Below, piece after piece: positions 62,970 to 64,000 of a stretch of 64,000 nt of DNA (the first letter of the stretch is position 1; each line of letters begins with the position of its first letter). This DNA comes from Chloroflexota bacterium. Its GTDB lineage: Bacteria > Chloroflexota > Dehalococcoidia > Bin125. Under the pieces are notes generated by a model. It did not search any database, was not told the origin of the DNA, and saw only the letters and a list, made by a program, of their open reading frames with translations. A program made the translations under genes and the position numbers. The stretch spans positions 1-64,000 of the forward strand of contig JAPPJZ010000008.1 of the NCBI GenBank assembly GCA_028874365.1, read 5' to 3'.

Positions 62970-63758
62970 ATGACCTACGAGTTGATCGAAGTCGAACAGC
63001 GCGGAGCGGTGGGCATCATTCGCAAGAATCGGCCCGAGAAGCTCAATGCCTGGAGCCAGGCGATGGCCGCTGAGGAACGCGACGCGGTCGTCAGTTTCAA
63101 CAACAATCCTGAAGTCGCCGCGATTGTCTTCGTCGGCAACGGCCGAGCCTATTGTGCGGGTCTCGACCTGCAACAGCAGCAGCAGGATGTGAGGACCGGA
63201 GATGCGTCACGTCGGGCCGGACAGGCCGACGAGCACGACGAAACCTGGACCGGGTTTTGCACCGAGAGCAAGCCGATTATCGCCGCCGTCCATGGCTACG
63301 CCGTCGGCGTCGGCGTGACAACCATTCTGCCGTTCGATTTTCGGATCGCCGGCGAAAGCGCTCAGTTCGGGTTCCGCTTCGTGAAGATGGGTCTGCTTCC
63401 GGAAGCGGCGTCGACGACGCTGTTGCCGCGACTCGTCGGCGTGGGCCGAGCGCTCGACTGGTGCCTGACCGGCCGATTCGTCGGCGCCCAGGAGGCGCTC
63501 GACGCGGGCCTCGTTCGCGATGTCGCTCCAGACGACGAACTGATCGACCGCGCCGTCGCACTTGGGGAAGAGCTGGCAGAGAATCCTGACTCCATCATGC
63601 GCCGCGTAAAATCGCTGTTTTCGCAAAATCAACTGGAGAGCAATATCGGATTGGTGCAACAGCGCGAGGGCGAGGCGCTAGAGTGGGCGATGCAGACACC
63701 GGAGCATGCGGAAGCGATCGCCGCCTTCCTTGAGAAGCGCCCGGCGAAGTTCCGCTAA
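62970..63758 (+). CDS. enoyl-CoA hydratase/isomerase-family protein
   Basis: 262 aa crotonase fold. IRKNRPEKLNAWSQAM, the oxyanion segment GRAYCAGLDLQQQQQD and AVHGYAVGVGVTTILPFDFRIAG are present; MGLLPEAASTTLLPRLVG occupies the position of the second catalytic Glu. Less canonical than the hydratase at 23634. Substrate unknown. No clear Shine-Dalgarno before ATG 62970. Confidence 0.88.
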   Translation: MTYELIEVEQRGAVGIIRKNRPEKLNAWSQAMAAEERDAVVSFNNNPEVAAIVFVGNGRAYCAGLDLQQQQQDVRTGDASRRAGQADEHDETWTGFCTESKPIIAAVHGYAVGVGVTTILPFDFRIAGESAQFGFRFVKMGLLPEAASTTLLPRLVGVGRALDWCLTGRFVGAQEALDAGLVRDVAPDDELIDRAVALGEELAENPDSIMRRVKSLFSQNQLESNIGLVQQREGEALEWAMQTPEHAEAIAAFLEKRPAKFR

Positions 63759-63812
63759 GCGACGCGCCTTCGGGCAACCTCAGCGGCGGGGCGACTCGGT
63801 TGGGAGACCGGG

Positions 63813-64000
63813 ATGTCCCTGCAGGAAGCCGCCTCGTCGGGTTCGTTCAATCCGCACGTGGCGAAGCCATCGGACGCGCAGCGAACTGACACGCCGTACG
63901 ATCCGCCGATCGCGGATGGCGACGTTGACCGCGTGTCCACCGATCCAGCCTCGCCGTTTGCCAATCCCTACGACTACACCGTCAGCGACGACGATGTCAT
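63813..64000 (+). CDS. start of an unidentified gene, cut by the window end
   Basis: ATG 63813 is preceded by GGGAG (63801-63805) and opens a frame of 62 codons still open at base 64000. The protein begins MSLQEAASSGSFNPHVAKP and stays hydrophilic with many Asp/Pro residues (ending SPFANPYDYTVSDDDV). No domain is recognisable in what is visible. Called on frame, ribosome site and lack of competing genes. Confidence 0.5.
   Translation, partial: MSLQEAASSGSFNPHVAKPSDAQRTDTPYDPPIADGDVDRVSTDPASPFANPYDYTVSDDDV

Overview
The window is a dense, high-GC (mid-60s % by eye) bacterial chromosome segment with 57 protein-coding genes on both strands. Two run off the ends. I saw no rRNA, tRNA, CRISPR array, insertion sequence or prophage. 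The gene content suggests a heterotrophic aerobe, most plausibly of the Chloroflexota (SAR202/Dehalococcoidia- or Thermomicrobia-like). Pointers are several luciferase-like flavin oxidoreductases, a CaiB/BaiF protein with racemase-type residues, acyl-CoA catabolic genes and an A2-type caa3 oxidase whose subunit II carries a cytochrome c domain. This placement is inference from gene content only; a distant actinobacterium cannot be excluded.

Layout. 1-13 kb: an Lhr-type helicase (cut by the window start), an M20 peptidase, a NIPSNAP-like protein, a luciferase-like oxidoreductase, three tandem alpha/beta hydrolases, DUF488, a CoA-transferase, a second luciferase-like enzyme and a PLP aminotransferase. 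13.0-13.7 kb: a gene-free stretch with two copies of a dispersed repeat element. 13.7-26 kb: more luciferase-like enzymes, two phosphohexomutase paralogues flanking an orphan gene, a multi-pass membrane protein, hydrolases, a beta-oxidation pair and small PPOX/VOC proteins, ending in a third copy of the repeat. 26-39.9 kb: a YyaL-type thioredoxin-domain protein divergent from an aquaporin, a glycosyltransferase/HAD pair, a DHDPS-family aldolase, an Eis-like acetyltransferase, an OmpR/histidine-kinase/lipoprotein operon, two membrane lipid-type proteins and a CaiB/BaiF protein. 39.9-45 kb: three tandem MFS transporters and rsmG. 45-55.6 kb: a Gre-factor fusion, citrate synthase, and a caa3 cytochrome oxidase locus (coxB, ctaD, coxC, ctaG, ctaA, ctaB) preceded by a membrane fusion protein. 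55.6-64 kb: a redox-like lipoprotein with an ABC exporter, NAD+ synthetase, a degenerate nucleotidyltransferase-like protein, a seven-LysM M23 peptidase and an enoyl-CoA hydratase.

How the genes work together. The respiratory block is a self-contained set: structural subunits, haem O/A synthesis (CtaB, CtaA), the copper-assembly protein CtaG, citrate synthase upstream, and perhaps a dedicated thioredoxin-like lipoprotein. The scattered flavin oxidoreductases, hydrolases, CoA-transferase/racemase and hydratase/dehydrogenase genes suggest oxidation of varied organic acids, esters and cyclic compounds.

Genome-style observations. TAG is the commonest stop (33 of 55 complete genes). All 12 convergent junctions are within about 23 bp of each other, and five share a single CTAG as both stops. 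Many starts have a TANNNT -10 box 5-8 nt upstream and no Shine-Dalgarno, suggesting leaderless transcripts. Two divergent pairs have overlapping -10 boxes. The least expected items are the three-copy intergenic element with 10-bp-phased repeats, the recombinase-like/Gre fusion, the nuclease-like/duplicated-membrane-module protein beside the oxidase, and a large insertion in CoxB.
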